This document shows, one piece after another, positions 1 through 5,762 of a stretch of DNA of 11,844 nt (position 1 is its first letter; every line of letters starts with the position of its first letter). Made by a program: the position numbers and the translations under genes. The stretch comes from Geodermatophilaceae bacterium (GTDB lineage: Bacteria; Actinomycetota; Actinomycetes; Mycobacteriales; Geodermatophilaceae). The notes below the pieces were generated by a model, which was not told the DNA's origin, did no database searches, and saw nothing but the letters and a program-made list of their open reading frames with translations. Location of the stretch: contig JACCXW010000186.1 of the NCBI GenBank assembly GCA_013696785.1, forward strand, positions 1-11,844, read 5' to 3'.

Positions 1-1252
1 CGTCGACCGGGTTCGCGATCGTCTTGAGGTAGGCGAGCGCGTCACGGACCTCGCGGCGCTCGTAGAAGCGGACGCCGCCGACCACGCGGTAGGGCAGGCC
101 GACCCGGATGAAGATCTCCTCGAACACCCGGGACTGGTTGTTGGTGCGGTAGAAGACCGCGACGTCGCCCGGTCGTACTCCTTCGGTGTCCCCGAGCCGG
201 TCGACCTCGCCGGCGACCCAGGCGGCCTCGTCGTGCTCGTTGTCGGCGACGTAACCCTGGATCAGTGTTCCGGCACCTTGGTCGGACCACAGGTTCTTGG
301 GCCGCCGGCCGCTGTTGCGGGCGATCACCGCGTTCGCGGTCTGCAAGATCGTCTGGGTCGAGCGGTAGTTCTGCTCCAGCAGCACGGTGGTGGCGTCGGG
401 ATAGTCGCGCTCGAACTCGACGATGTTGCGGATCGTCGCGCCTCGGAAGGCGTAGATCGACTGATCGGCGTCGCCTACCACGCACAGTTCGGCACCGCCG
501 GCGAGTTCACGGACCAGGACGTACTGCGCCTGGTTCGTGTCCTGGTACTCATCGACGAGCACGTGCTTGAACCGGCGGCGGTAGTGCTCGCCGACGTCGG
601 GGAAGGCCTGCAGCAGGTTCACCGTCGTCATGATGAGGTCGTCGAAGTCCATCGCGTTGGCTTCGCGCAGCCGCCGCTGGTAGCCGCGGTATGCCGCTGC
701 CAGGACACTCTCGACACTGTTGGTGGGCGAGTACGACTCCTCGTCGACCAGTTCGTTCTTGAGGTTGCTGATCTGGTTGATCAGCGACCGGGCCGGATAG
801 CGCTTGGGATCCAGGTCGAGATCGCGGGTGACCAGCGTCATCAGCCGCTGCGAGTCGCCTTGGTCATAGATCGTGAAACTGGACGTGAACCCCAGTTCCT
901 TGGCGTGCGCCCGAAGGATGCGCACGCACATCGAGTGGAACGTCGAGACCCACATGAGCCGCGCCCGGTTGCCGACGAGGCTGGTGACCCGCTCGCGCAT
1001 CTCACCGGCGGCCTTGTTGGTGAACGTGATCGCGACGATCTCGCCGGGCTGGACCCGGCGGTGCTTGAGCAGCCACGCGATCCGGTGTGCCAGCACCCGG
1101 GTCTTGCCGGAGCCGGCGCCGGCCACGATCAGCAGTGGTCCGCCCTCGTGCAGCACCGCCTGCCGCTGCTGCGGGTTCAACCCGGCGAGGAGTGGATCGT
1201 CGTGATCGATCGGCGGGCGATCGAGCTCGGTGGCGGCGGGCGGGCTGTTCAT
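1..1252 (-). CDS. pcrA: ATP-dependent DNA helicase PcrA/UvrD family, N-terminal part (partial)
   Basis: Superfamily 1A 3'-5' DNA helicase acting in repair and replication-fork maintenance. Only the first 417 residues are present; the family is usually 700-800 residues, so the C-terminal half lies beyond the left edge. Visible motifs in order: Q-motif region (NPQQRQAV, about residues 26-33), Walker A AGAGSGKT (44-51), motif Ia ITFTNKAAGEM (75-85), Walker B VDEYQDTN (233-240), motif III GDADQSIYAFRGA (260-272), motif IV EQNYRS (293-298), and the start of domain 2A (YRVVGGVRFYERREV, 388-402). All catalytic residues in this part are intact. The ATG at 1252-1250 is chosen because the protein then begins about 25 residues before the Q-motif, as in actinobacterial PcrA. 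No clear Shine-Dalgarno is seen; a TACAGT box ends 9 nt before the ATG, so the 5' leader is probably very short. The gene is divergent from the chorismate mutase unit, as uvrD1 and Rv0948c are in mycobacteria. Confidence 0.96.
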   Translation of the reverse strand, partial: MNSPPAATELDRPPIDHDDPLLAGLNPQQRQAVLHEGGPLLIVAGAGSGKTRVLAHRIAWLLKHRRVQPGEIVAITFTNKAAGEMRERVTSLVGNRARLMWVSTFHSMCVRILRAHAKELGFTSSFTIYDQGDSQRLMTLVTRDLDLDPKRYPARSLINQISNLKNELVDEESYSPTNSVESVLAAAYRGYQRRLREANAMDFDDLIMTTVNLLQAFPDVGEHYRRRFKHVLVDEYQDTNQAQYVLVRELAGGAELCVVGDADQSIYAFRGATIRNIVEFERDYPDATTVLLEQNYRSTQTILQTANAVIARNSGRRPKNLWSDQGAGTLIQGYVADNEHDEAAWVAGEVDRLGDTEGVRPGDVAVFYRTNNQSRVFEEIFIRVGLPYRVVGGVRFYERREVRDALAYLKTIANPVD

Positions 1253-1261
1253 CTCGCCGCC

Positions 1262-1267
1262 ACTGTA
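1262..1267 (-). promoter_or_regulatory. Candidate -10 box for pcrA
   Basis: TACAGT on the minus strand fits the TANNNT consensus. It ends 9 nt before the pcrA ATG, which implies a 5' leader of only 2-3 nt. No good -35 element is visible 16-18 nt upstream. Assigned by eye. Confidence 0.5.
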
Positions 1268-1293
1268 CGGCGGCCGACCGACATCCTTGGGTG

Positions 1294-1302
1294 TGGCAGA
1301 CT
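1294..1302 (+). promoter_or_regulatory. Candidate extended -10 promoter of the leader peptide and chorismate mutase
   Basis: TGGCAGACT reads as an extended -10 (TGn followed by CAGACT, 1297-1302). Exactly 6 nt separate it from the GTG of the leader ORF at 1309, so transcription would start at or within a base of that GTG and the leader would be translated leaderless. No convincing -35 is seen, as is common for extended -10 promoters. It lies back to back with the pcrA promoter. Confidence 0.5.
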
Positions 1303-1308
1303 GCCATC

Positions 1309-1386
1309 GTGCGCAAGACAGCGCCTTCCACAGCGCAGCAGTTCTTCTACGGATACCGCGATCCGGTGTCCGTCGAAACCGTCTGA
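1309..1386 (+). CDS. Putative Phe/Tyr leader peptide (25 aa) of a chorismate mutase attenuator
   Basis: Short ORF, GTG start, 25 codons, TGA at 1384-1386. It encodes a run Phe-Phe-Tyr-Gly-Tyr (codons at 1342-1356), three of five residues being consecutive aromatic codons, directly upstream of a gene whose product supplies prephenate for Phe and Tyr. A strong GC hairpin (1400-1429) follows the stop by 13 nt. That is the layout of a classical ribosome-mediated attenuator: stalling on Phe/Tyr codons when charged tRNA is short would spare downstream transcription. A candidate -10 ends 6 nt before the GTG and no Shine-Dalgarno is seen, so translation would be leaderless. The peptide has no membrane segment or known domain. 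Chance occurrence of such a short ORF is possible; codon composition, position and the hairpin together make it credible. Confidence 0.65.
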   Translation: MRKTAPSTAQQFFYGYRDPVSVETV

Positions 1387-1410
1387 GCACAGACAATCCG
1401 ACGCCCCGGG
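1350..1410 (+). promoter_or_regulatory. Candidate competing RNA segments of the attenuator
   Basis: By hand pairing, three alternative stems are possible. (a) 1350-1354 with 1361-1365 (CGGAT/ATCCG, 6-nt loop). (b) 1371-1375 with 1399-1403 (CGTCG/CGACG), enclosing 1381-1385 with 1390-1394 (GTCTG/CAGAC, loop AGCA), extendable by 1363-1366 with 1406-1409 (CCGG/CCGG). (c) The terminator-like stem 1400-1429. Structure b uses the 5' arm of c, so the two exclude each other. A ribosome paused at 1342-1350 leaves b free to form; one reaching the stop at 1384 covers b and favours c. No folding energy was computed. Confidence 0.45.
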
Positions 1411-1429
1411 CCGCGAAGCCCGGGGCGTT
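1400..1429 (+). terminator. GC-rich hairpin, likely attenuator terminator upstream of chorismate mutase
   Basis: Nine perfect G-C pairs between 1402-1410 (cgccccggg) and 1419-1427 (cccggggcg). The stem extends by C1411-G1418 inside, A1401-U1428 outside and a G1400-U1429 wobble, giving a 6-nt loop. There is no U-tract after it (sequence continues TTCGTGCG), so it would be of the U-less type often seen in actinobacteria. It lies between the leader stop and the chorismate mutase ribosome binding site, where a terminator makes sense only if it is conditional. Confidence 0.6.
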
Positions 1430-1474
1430 CGTGCGTCCGGCACCGCATCCCGGCTCAGCCAGCAGGAGCTCGCC

Positions 1475-1732
1475 ATGACCAGTACGCCGGTCGACTCGCG
1501 CATCGACGCTTTGCGCATCGACATCACCGCGATCGACGAGCAGATCCTGGACCTTGTGGCCCGCCGGGTCGCACTGTCCCGGGAGGTCGGCGCGCTGCGG
1601 ATGGCCGCCGGTGGCACCCGGCTGTCCCTCGCCCGGGAGCAGGTGATAGTCGACCGCTTCACCGCAGCCCTGGGAGCAGACGGAACCGCACTGGCGATGC
1701 TGCTGCTCCGAGCCGGCCGCGGCCGGCTGTGA
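1475..1732 (+). CDS. Chorismate mutase, short AroQ class (85 aa)
   Basis: Converts chorismate to prephenate in the cytoplasm, the branch point toward Phe and Tyr. The all-helical AroQ pattern is clear: R9-IDALR-IDITAID near the N-terminus, LVARRVALSREVGALR (27-42), and LAREQVIVDRF (52-62). Compared with E. coli chorismate mutase, R14, R30/R31, R54 and E55 match the substrate-binding arginines and glutamate, while R42 replaces the active-site lysine. The protein ends LLLRAGRGRL with little sequence after helix 3. The ATG at 1475 has a good Shine-Dalgarno AGGAG (1464-1468) 6 nt upstream. Length and Lys-to-Arg change resemble the intracellular mycobacterial enzyme (Rv0948c), which is weak alone and activated by binding DAHP synthase. 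Probably regulated by the upstream Phe/Tyr leader peptide and hairpin. Confidence 0.9.
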   Translation: MTSTPVDSRIDALRIDITAIDEQILDLVARRVALSREVGALRMAAGGTRLSLAREQVIVDRFTAALGADGTALAMLLLRAGRGRL

Positions 1733-1738
1733 CCGACG

Positions 1739-1744
1739 TAGCAT
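1739..1744 (+). promoter_or_regulatory. Candidate -10 box for the PIG-L deacetylase gene
   Basis: TAGCAT (TANNNT) lies in the 19-nt gap after the chorismate mutase stop and ends 7 nt before the GTG at 1752. No Shine-Dalgarno is present in the gap, so the gene could have its own leaderless transcript in addition to read-through from upstream. Confidence 0.45.
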
Positions 1745-1751
1745 TCCGCTG

Positions 1752-2474
1752 GTGAGCACCCCGGAACCGCTCGTCGTCGAACGGGCCCTTGTCGTGGTCG
1801 CCCATCCGGACGACATCGACTTCGCAGCGGCCGGAACGATCGCCATGTGGGTCGAGGCGGGCATCGAGGTCACCTACTGCCTGGTCACCGACGGCGACGC
1901 GGGCGGCTTCGACGACACGCCCCGCGAGCGGATGGCGGGCCTGCGCCGCGAGGAACAGACCGCCGCGGCCGCCGCGATCGGCGTCACCGAGATCCGTTTC
2001 CTGGGCCACCCGGACGGCCGGCTCTACGTCACCGACGAGGTACGCCGCGACATCAGCCGGGTGATTCGCGAGGTCCAGCCGCAACGTGTCCTCACCCAGT
2101 CCCCGGAGCGGTCCTGGGACCGGCTTCCGGCCAGTCACCCCGACCACCTCGCGACCGGCGAGGCTACGACGATTGCGGTCTACCCCGACGCCCGAAATCC
2201 TTTCGCCCATCCCGAACTGCTTGCCGACGGGCTTGAGGCATGGACCGTCCGCGAACTGTGGCTGATGGGCGGTCCCACGCCCGGTCATTTCGTCGACGTC
2301 ACGGAGACCTTCGACCGCAAGATGGCCGCGTTGTTCTGCCACGTCAGCCAGGTGGGCCATCGCCCGGAAATAGCGGATGTGGTCCGCGGCTGGGGTACCA
2401 GGACCGCGCAGGCGGCCGGCTTGCCCGAGGGGCGGCTGGCCGAGGCATTCCAGGTCGTCCCCATCCCCTACTGA
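1752..2474 (+). CDS. PIG-L/LmbE family zinc-dependent N-acetyl deacetylase
   Basis: 240-residue cytoplasmic hydrolase of the PIG-L family, which removes acetyl groups from N-acetylglucosamine-type amides (MshB of mycothiol synthesis and Mca are relatives). The zinc site is visible: AHPDDIDF (17-24) supplies H18 and D21, and SHPDH (128-132) supplies H129 and H132, matching H13, D16, H144 and H147 of MshB. The length fits generic PIG-L proteins rather than the roughly 300-residue MshB. The GTG start at 1752 precedes the first beta-strand (ALVVVAHPDD) by 11 residues and is the natural start; there is no Shine-Dalgarno but a -10-like TAGCAT sits 7 nt upstream. It follows chorismate mutase in the same direction, and only 12 bp separate its stop from that of the convergent response regulator. 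The actual substrate cannot be told from sequence. Confidence 0.9.
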   Translation: MSTPEPLVVERALVVVAHPDDIDFAAAGTIAMWVEAGIEVTYCLVTDGDAGGFDDTPRERMAGLRREEQTAAAAAIGVTEIRFLGHPDGRLYVTDEVRRDISRVIREVQPQRVLTQSPERSWDRLPASHPDHLATGEATTIAVYPDARNPFAHPELLADGLEAWTVRELWLMGGPTPGHFVDVTETFDRKMAALFCHVSQVGHRPEIADVVRGWGTRTAQAAGLPEGRLAEAFQVVPIPY

Positions 2475-2486
2475 CCCGACGCGGCG

Positions 2487-3128
2487 TCAGACGATGCGGC
2501 GGTCGTTGGCCCACCGGGTGAGTTCGTGCCGGCTGGACAGTTGCAACTTGCGCAGCACACTCGAGACGTGCGTCTCGACGGTCTTCACCGAGATGAACAG
2601 CCGCCCGGCGATCTCCTTGTACGCGTAGCCACGTGCGAGCAGCCTCAGCACCTCGCGCTCCCGGGCGGTCAGCCGATCCAGATCCGACTCGTCGGCGGCG
2701 GGCTCCGCGACACCCGCGGTGAACGCATCCAGGACGAACCCGGCCAGCCGGGGGGAGAACACCGCGTCCCCGTCGGCCACCCGGCGTACCGCATCGAGCA
2801 GTTCGGCGCCGGAGATCGTCTTGGTCACGTAGCCGCGGGCGCCTGCTCGGATGACCCCGATGACATCCTCGGCCGCGTCGGAGACCGACAACGCGAGGAA
2901 TTTGATGCCAGGCAGCTCAGGCCGGATCTGGTCGAGAATCGCCTTGCCGCCACCGTCAGGCATGTGAACGTCGAGCAGTACGACGTCAGGGACCGTGCTC
3001 CTGATACCCGCCACCGCGGTCGCAACGTCGGCGGCATCGCCCACCACGTCCACGTCGGTGCCGAGCTCAGCCTTGACGCCCGAGCGGACCATCGCATGGT
3101 CATCCACGAGATAGACCCGAACCGTCAT
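2487..3128 (-). CDS. NarL/FixJ-type response regulator (REC + LuxR HTH)
   Basis: 213-residue DNA-binding response regulator, partner of the overlapping PspC-domain histidine kinase. Receiver domain at about residues 1-120: acidic pair D9-D10, phospho-acceptor D53 in VVLLDVHMPDGGG, switch residue S81 (FLALSVSD), and K103 (GYVTKTIS). The LuxR-type helix-turn-helix is at about 148-210 (LTAREREVLRLLARG, KEIAGRLFISVKTVETHVSSVLRKL). All phosphorylation residues are present. The ATG at 3128 overlaps the kinase stop by 4 nt (ATGA), so the two are translationally coupled. Family members act as dimers or tandem dimers on repeated sites; the direct repeat at 4314-4332 upstream of the kinase is a candidate target. 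Layout is like LiaSR/VraSR-type envelope-stress systems. No sign of truncation. Confidence 0.95.
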   Translation of the reverse strand: MTVRVYLVDDHAMVRSGVKAELGTDVDVVGDAADVATAVAGIRSTVPDVVLLDVHMPDGGGKAILDQIRPELPGIKFLALSVSDAAEDVIGVIRAGARGYVTKTISGAELLDAVRRVADGDAVFSPRLAGFVLDAFTAGVAEPAADESDLDRLTAREREVLRLLARGYAYKEIAGRLFISVKTVETHVSSVLRKLQLSSRHELTRWANDRRIV

Positions 3129-4291
3129 GCCGCGTCCCGATCCATCGTGAGCTCGACCTCCGTGCCCGCCCCAGCAGCCGAGCGCACATTGGCCTTGCCA
3201 CCGTGTCGCTGCATCCGGCCCTCGATCGATCCGCGCAGACCCTGCCGATCCTCGGGAACCGCCGCCGGGTCGAACCCGACACCCCGATCCCGGACGTAGA
3301 CCGCGATCCGCTTCGACTCCACCTCGGCGTACAGGGAGACCTCCTCAACGCCAGCGTGCCGCGCGGCGTTGATCAGCGCTTCGCGGGCCGCCTGTACGAC
3401 GGCACCTGCGGCATTGTCGAGATCGCAGTCGCCCACGACGACGGTCTCGACCGCGACGGCATAGGAATCCTCGACCTCGGCCGCAGCGGCCTGGATCGCC
3501 GCGGCGAAGCGGACCGCGGGATCGGGCCCGCGGCCGTAGAGCCAAGAACGCAGCTCCCGTTCCTGTCCGCGGGCCAGGCGGGCGACCTCGCGAGGGGAGT
3601 CGACGTGCCGCTGGATCAGGGCGAGGGTCTGCAGCACGGAGTCGTGCAAGTGCGCGGCGACCTCGGCCCGCTCCTGGGTGCGGATGCGCTCACGCCGCTC
3701 CGCGGTCAGCTCGGTGGCCAGCCGCCACCACCAGGGGGCGGTGACCAGGACCAGCCCAACGACGATTACCACGATGGCAACGAGCGCCTGCCGCGCGGCA
3801 CCCAGCTGGTCGGCCTGCACGAGGAAGGCGATCAGGCCGGCTATGACGAGTGCCGCGCCTGCCGTGAGCAGCAGCCAGCCGCGGTTGCCGGTCGACGCCG
3901 GGCGTTCGTCCATCCGTCGCCAGATCAGCGCGACACCAACACCTGCGATGAGCAACGGGACGACGACATCCGTTCCGCCGGCCACGTTGAACTGCGCCAG
4001 CGCCAGGATGACGCCCAGTGCCAACGCAATCAATGCGACTGACTGGCCGCGATCCCGCCGCGGGACGGCGGGCCGGTCGGAGGGCTCGGACCGCTGCAGC
4101 GGCACGAACGCCCACAGTCCGGCGTACGCGAGAATTCCTGCCCCACCAAAACCGGTGAGCGCGATGAAGACCACCCGGACGGCCACGGCTGGTACGCCGA
4201 GATGCTGGGCAACGCCGTCGCACACTCCGGCGATGACCCGCGCCTCGGGCCGGCGCACGAGCGGCGTCCGGACCGGAGCGGTGACTGTCAC
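3125..4291 (-). CDS. PspC-domain sensor histidine kinase (HisKA_3 family)
   Basis: 388-residue membrane histidine kinase. An N-terminal PspC domain (about 10-66, RRPEARVIAGVCDGVAQHLG followed by a hydrophobic hairpin) is followed by further membrane segments near 85-103, 108-124, 138-157 and 170-186. Then come a HisKA_3 dimerisation domain with H216 in HLHDSVLQ, and an HATPase_c domain with N308 (EALINAARHAG), the DRGVGFD box (335-341) and a GLRGSIEGRM lid (351-360). There is no large extracellular sensor, so the cue is probably membrane stress sensed through the PspC/TM part, or through the divergent PspC/LiaF-like protein. The GTG at 4291 is preferred because it starts 7 nt behind a TACCGT -10 box; a TTG at 4312 would add 7 residues but lies upstream of that box. 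The 3' end overlaps the response regulator by 4 nt. Confidence 0.93.
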   Translation of the reverse strand: MTVTAPVRTPLVRRPEARVIAGVCDGVAQHLGVPAVAVRVVFIALTGFGGAGILAYAGLWAFVPLQRSEPSDRPAVPRRDRGQSVALIALALGVILALAQFNVAGGTDVVVPLLIAGVGVALIWRRMDERPASTGNRGWLLLTAGAALVIAGLIAFLVQADQLGAARQALVAIVVIVVGLVLVTAPWWWRLATELTAERRERIRTQERAEVAAHLHDSVLQTLALIQRHVDSPREVARLARGQERELRSWLYGRGPDPAVRFAAAIQAAAAEVEDSYAVAVETVVVGDCDLDNAAGAVVQAAREALINAARHAGVEEVSLYAEVESKRIAVYVRDRGVGFDPAAVPEDRQGLRGSIEGRMQRHGGKANVRSAAGAGTEVELTMDRDAA

Positions 4292-4298
4292 GGCACCT

Positions 4299-4304
4299 AC
4301 GGTA
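4299..4304 (-). promoter_or_regulatory. Candidate -10 box of the histidine kinase-regulator operon
   Basis: TACCGT on the minus strand ends 7 nt before the GTG at 4291, so the transcript would be leaderless. The position expected for a -35 (about 4322-4327) is covered by the direct repeat at 4314-4332, which suggests replacement or control of the -35 by a bound regulator. Confidence 0.5.
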
Positions 4305-4313
4305 CGGCGCAAA

Positions 4314-4332
4314 GATCAGGGTCGGATCAGGG
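4314..4332. promoter_or_regulatory. Direct repeat, candidate operator of the PspC module
   Basis: GATCAGGG occurs twice (4314-4321 and 4325-4332) separated by TCG, an 11-bp period or about one helical turn, so both copies face the same side of the helix. It lies in the 86-bp region between the divergent kinase and PspC genes, over the -35 position of the kinase promoter. An adjacent imperfect inverted element GGGAAATCCC (4330-4339) partly overlaps the second copy. Binding by the neighbouring response regulator is inferred from position only. Confidence 0.5.
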
Positions 4333-4365
4333 AAATCCCCGATTCCCCCGCTGAGGTGTGCTCGG

Positions 4366-4371
4366 CACCAT
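4366..4371 (+). promoter_or_regulatory. Candidate -10 box of the PspC/LiaF-like gene
   Basis: CACCAT (weak match to TANNNT) ends 6 nt before the ATG at 4378. The purine-rich AAGG immediately before the ATG is only 1 nt away, too close to serve as a Shine-Dalgarno, so a leaderless transcript is the likelier reading. Confidence 0.35.
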
Positions 4372-4377
4372 CAAGGT

Positions 4378-5532
4378 ATGACAAGCACACCGCCCGCGTA
4401 CACGCCATCCGCTCCTCCGCCTCCTCCTCCTCCCCCACCGGCCTCTCCGCCGCGACCGATGCTGCGGCGCAGCAACAACACCCGTCTGCTTGGCGGTGTC
4501 AGCGGTGGGCTGTCCGAGCACACCGGCATCGACGTCCTCCTGTTCCGCGTCGGCTTCGTCGTCCTCACCATCGCCGGGGGTGCCGGTCTCCTGCTGTACC
4601 TCGCGCTGTGGCTGTTGCTCCCGGATGCCTACGGCGAACCCAGCTCGGCGCAGCGCTGGCTGGCCCGGCGCCCGACCTCGACGGCGCGCAACATCATCCT
4701 GGTCGTCGCCGGCCTGTTCGTCCTGGCCGTCATCCTCGACGACGTCGGTGCCGATTCGGGCGTCATCGCGATCCTGGCAGTGGCCGCGCTGGCCTATATG
4801 TGGACACGAGATCGCGATCGGCACGAACAACCGAACGTTCCTGCCGATGCGGCCGTCTCCCAACCCGAAGGAGGCGCCGGAGTGGTCACCGCCGTGCAAC
4901 GGCGGCCGATCCGTCCCCCCCGGCAGCGCTCCGTCCTCGGCCGCCTCACGATCAGCGTGCTGCTCATCTCGCTCGGAATCCTGGCGCTGATCGATCGGCA
5001 GACCGACTTCGACCTCTCGACGAGCGGCTACCTCGCCGTAGCGCTGGGAATCGTCGGCGGCGGCCTGCTGGTGGGGACCTTCTGGGGCCGCAGCCGCGGG
5101 CTGATCGTGCTCGGAGTCCCGCTCGTCGTCCTGCTGTGCATGGCATCGACGTTCGACGTGTCCCTGCGAAACGGTGTCGGGGAACGCTACTGGCAGCCGT
5201 CCTCAGCCGATGCGATCGAATCGTCGTACAGGTACGGCATCGGGCAGGCGGAACTTGATCTGTCCACTGTGGACTTCGAAGACGCAGACGCCGGTACGAC
5301 GATCCGCGCCGGCATCGGCTACGTGCACATCATCGTTCCGGCGGACGTCGACGTCCGCGTGACCGCCGACGTCCGAACCGGCTCACTCACCTTGTTCGAC
5401 GTCAGGACCGAGGCGTCCTCGGATGTACGGCGGACCGTCACCGACACCGGTGCCGACGGCCCCGGTGGCGGACAACTCGATCTGGCCGTGGATCTCGGCC
5501 TCGGACTCGTGGAGGTAACCCGTGTTGGCTAA
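4378..5532 (+). CDS. PspC-domain membrane protein with LiaF-like (toastrack) C-terminus
   Basis: 384 residues. The N-terminus is cytoplasmic and proline-rich with nine consecutive prolines (13-21). A PspC domain (about 28-83) follows, with the typical LLGGVSGGLSEHTGID and a hydrophobic hairpin ending LWLLLPDAYG. Further membrane segments lie near 105-120, 127-141, 190-205, 217-233 and 240-256. The C-terminal 100 residues (about 280-382) are beta-rich (SYRYGIGQAELDLSTVDF, TTIRAGIGYVHIIVPADVDV, SLTLFDV) like the toastrack domain of LiaF/VraT proteins. In Firmicutes, LiaF restrains the cognate LiaS kinase; here the gene is divergent from a PspC-domain kinase, so a modulator or sensor role is likely but inferred. 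The stop overlaps the next gene by 11 nt. The proline run is encoded by five CCT codons, unusual in this GC-rich DNA. Confidence 0.88.
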   Translation: MTSTPPAYTPSAPPPPPPPPPASPPRPMLRRSNNTRLLGGVSGGLSEHTGIDVLLFRVGFVVLTIAGGAGLLLYLALWLLLPDAYGEPSSAQRWLARRPTSTARNIILVVAGLFVLAVILDDVGADSGVIAILAVAALAYMWTRDRDRHEQPNVPADAAVSQPEGGAGVVTAVQRRPIRPPRQRSVLGRLTISVLLISLGILALIDRQTDFDLSTSGYLAVALGIVGGGLLVGTFWGRSRGLIVLGVPLVVLLCMASTFDVSLRNGVGERYWQPSSADAIESSYRYGIGQAELDLSTVDFEDADAGTTIRAGIGYVHIIVPADVDVRVTADVRTGSLTLFDVRTEASSDVRRTVTDTGADGPGGGQLDLAVDLGLGLVEVTRVG

Positions 5533-5725
5533 GCACGACACCGACGTCGTCTCGCTCGTGTTAGGCACGCTATTCATTGCCGCTGCCCTGCTCTGGGGGC
5601 TGGCCGAGGACGTCGCACTTCCCGGGCGGGACTGGTACCTGCCGGTGCTGCTGATCGTGGTCGGCGCCGTCGGACTGCTCAGCGCCCGCACCGGACGGCG
5701 ACCGCAGGAGACTGACCAGCTCTAA
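5522..5725 (+). CDS. Small two-helix membrane protein (67 aa)
   Basis: 67 residues, starting at GTG 5522 inside the end of the PspC/LiaF-like gene (11-nt overlap, different frame), with a strong Shine-Dalgarno GGAGG (5511-5515) 6 nt upstream. Two hydrophobic segments (about 10-27 VSLVLGTLFIAAALLWGL and 38-54 WYLPVLLIVVGAVGLLS) are joined by a short loop with ALPGRDW, followed by a charged tail (ARTGRRPQETDQL). The ribosome binding site and overlap show it is co-transcribed and translationally coupled with the PspC gene. A family name is not evident; similar small helical-hairpin proteins often follow PspC genes in actinobacteria. Probably an accessory membrane subunit of this envelope-stress module. 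The gene ends 37 bp before the convergent guaA stop. Confidence 0.82.
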   Translation: MLAKHDTDVVSLVLGTLFIAAALLWGLAEDVALPGRDWYLPVLLIVVGAVGLLSARTGRRPQETDQL

Positions 5726-5762
5726 CCGAAGCGTGCACGCAAACCCCACAGGCCCACCCCCG

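Noticed and set aside
233..1732. Long plus-strand open frame of 499 codons
   Set aside because: Antisense to pcrA for most of its length. Only the last 85 codons (from ATG 1475 with a Shine-Dalgarno) are a real gene, chorismate mutase.
2471..2489. Small inverted repeat CTGAC...GTCAG and GACGC-G-GCGTC at the convergent ends of the PIG-L and regulator genes
   Set aside because: Short arms, partly within both coding ends; not a convincing terminator by eye.
3678..5258. Plus-strand open frame of 526 codons across the kinase and PspC genes
   Set aside because: It spans the complement of the kinase, the divergent promoter region and an alternative frame of the PspC gene; Arg/Ser/Ala-rich with no domain.
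5731..5740. Perfect palindrome GCGTGCACGC between the small membrane protein gene and guaA
   Set aside because: Only 5-bp arms with no loop or U-tract. Too weak for a terminator and likely by chance in GC-rich DNA; could be looked at as a protein site if conserved.
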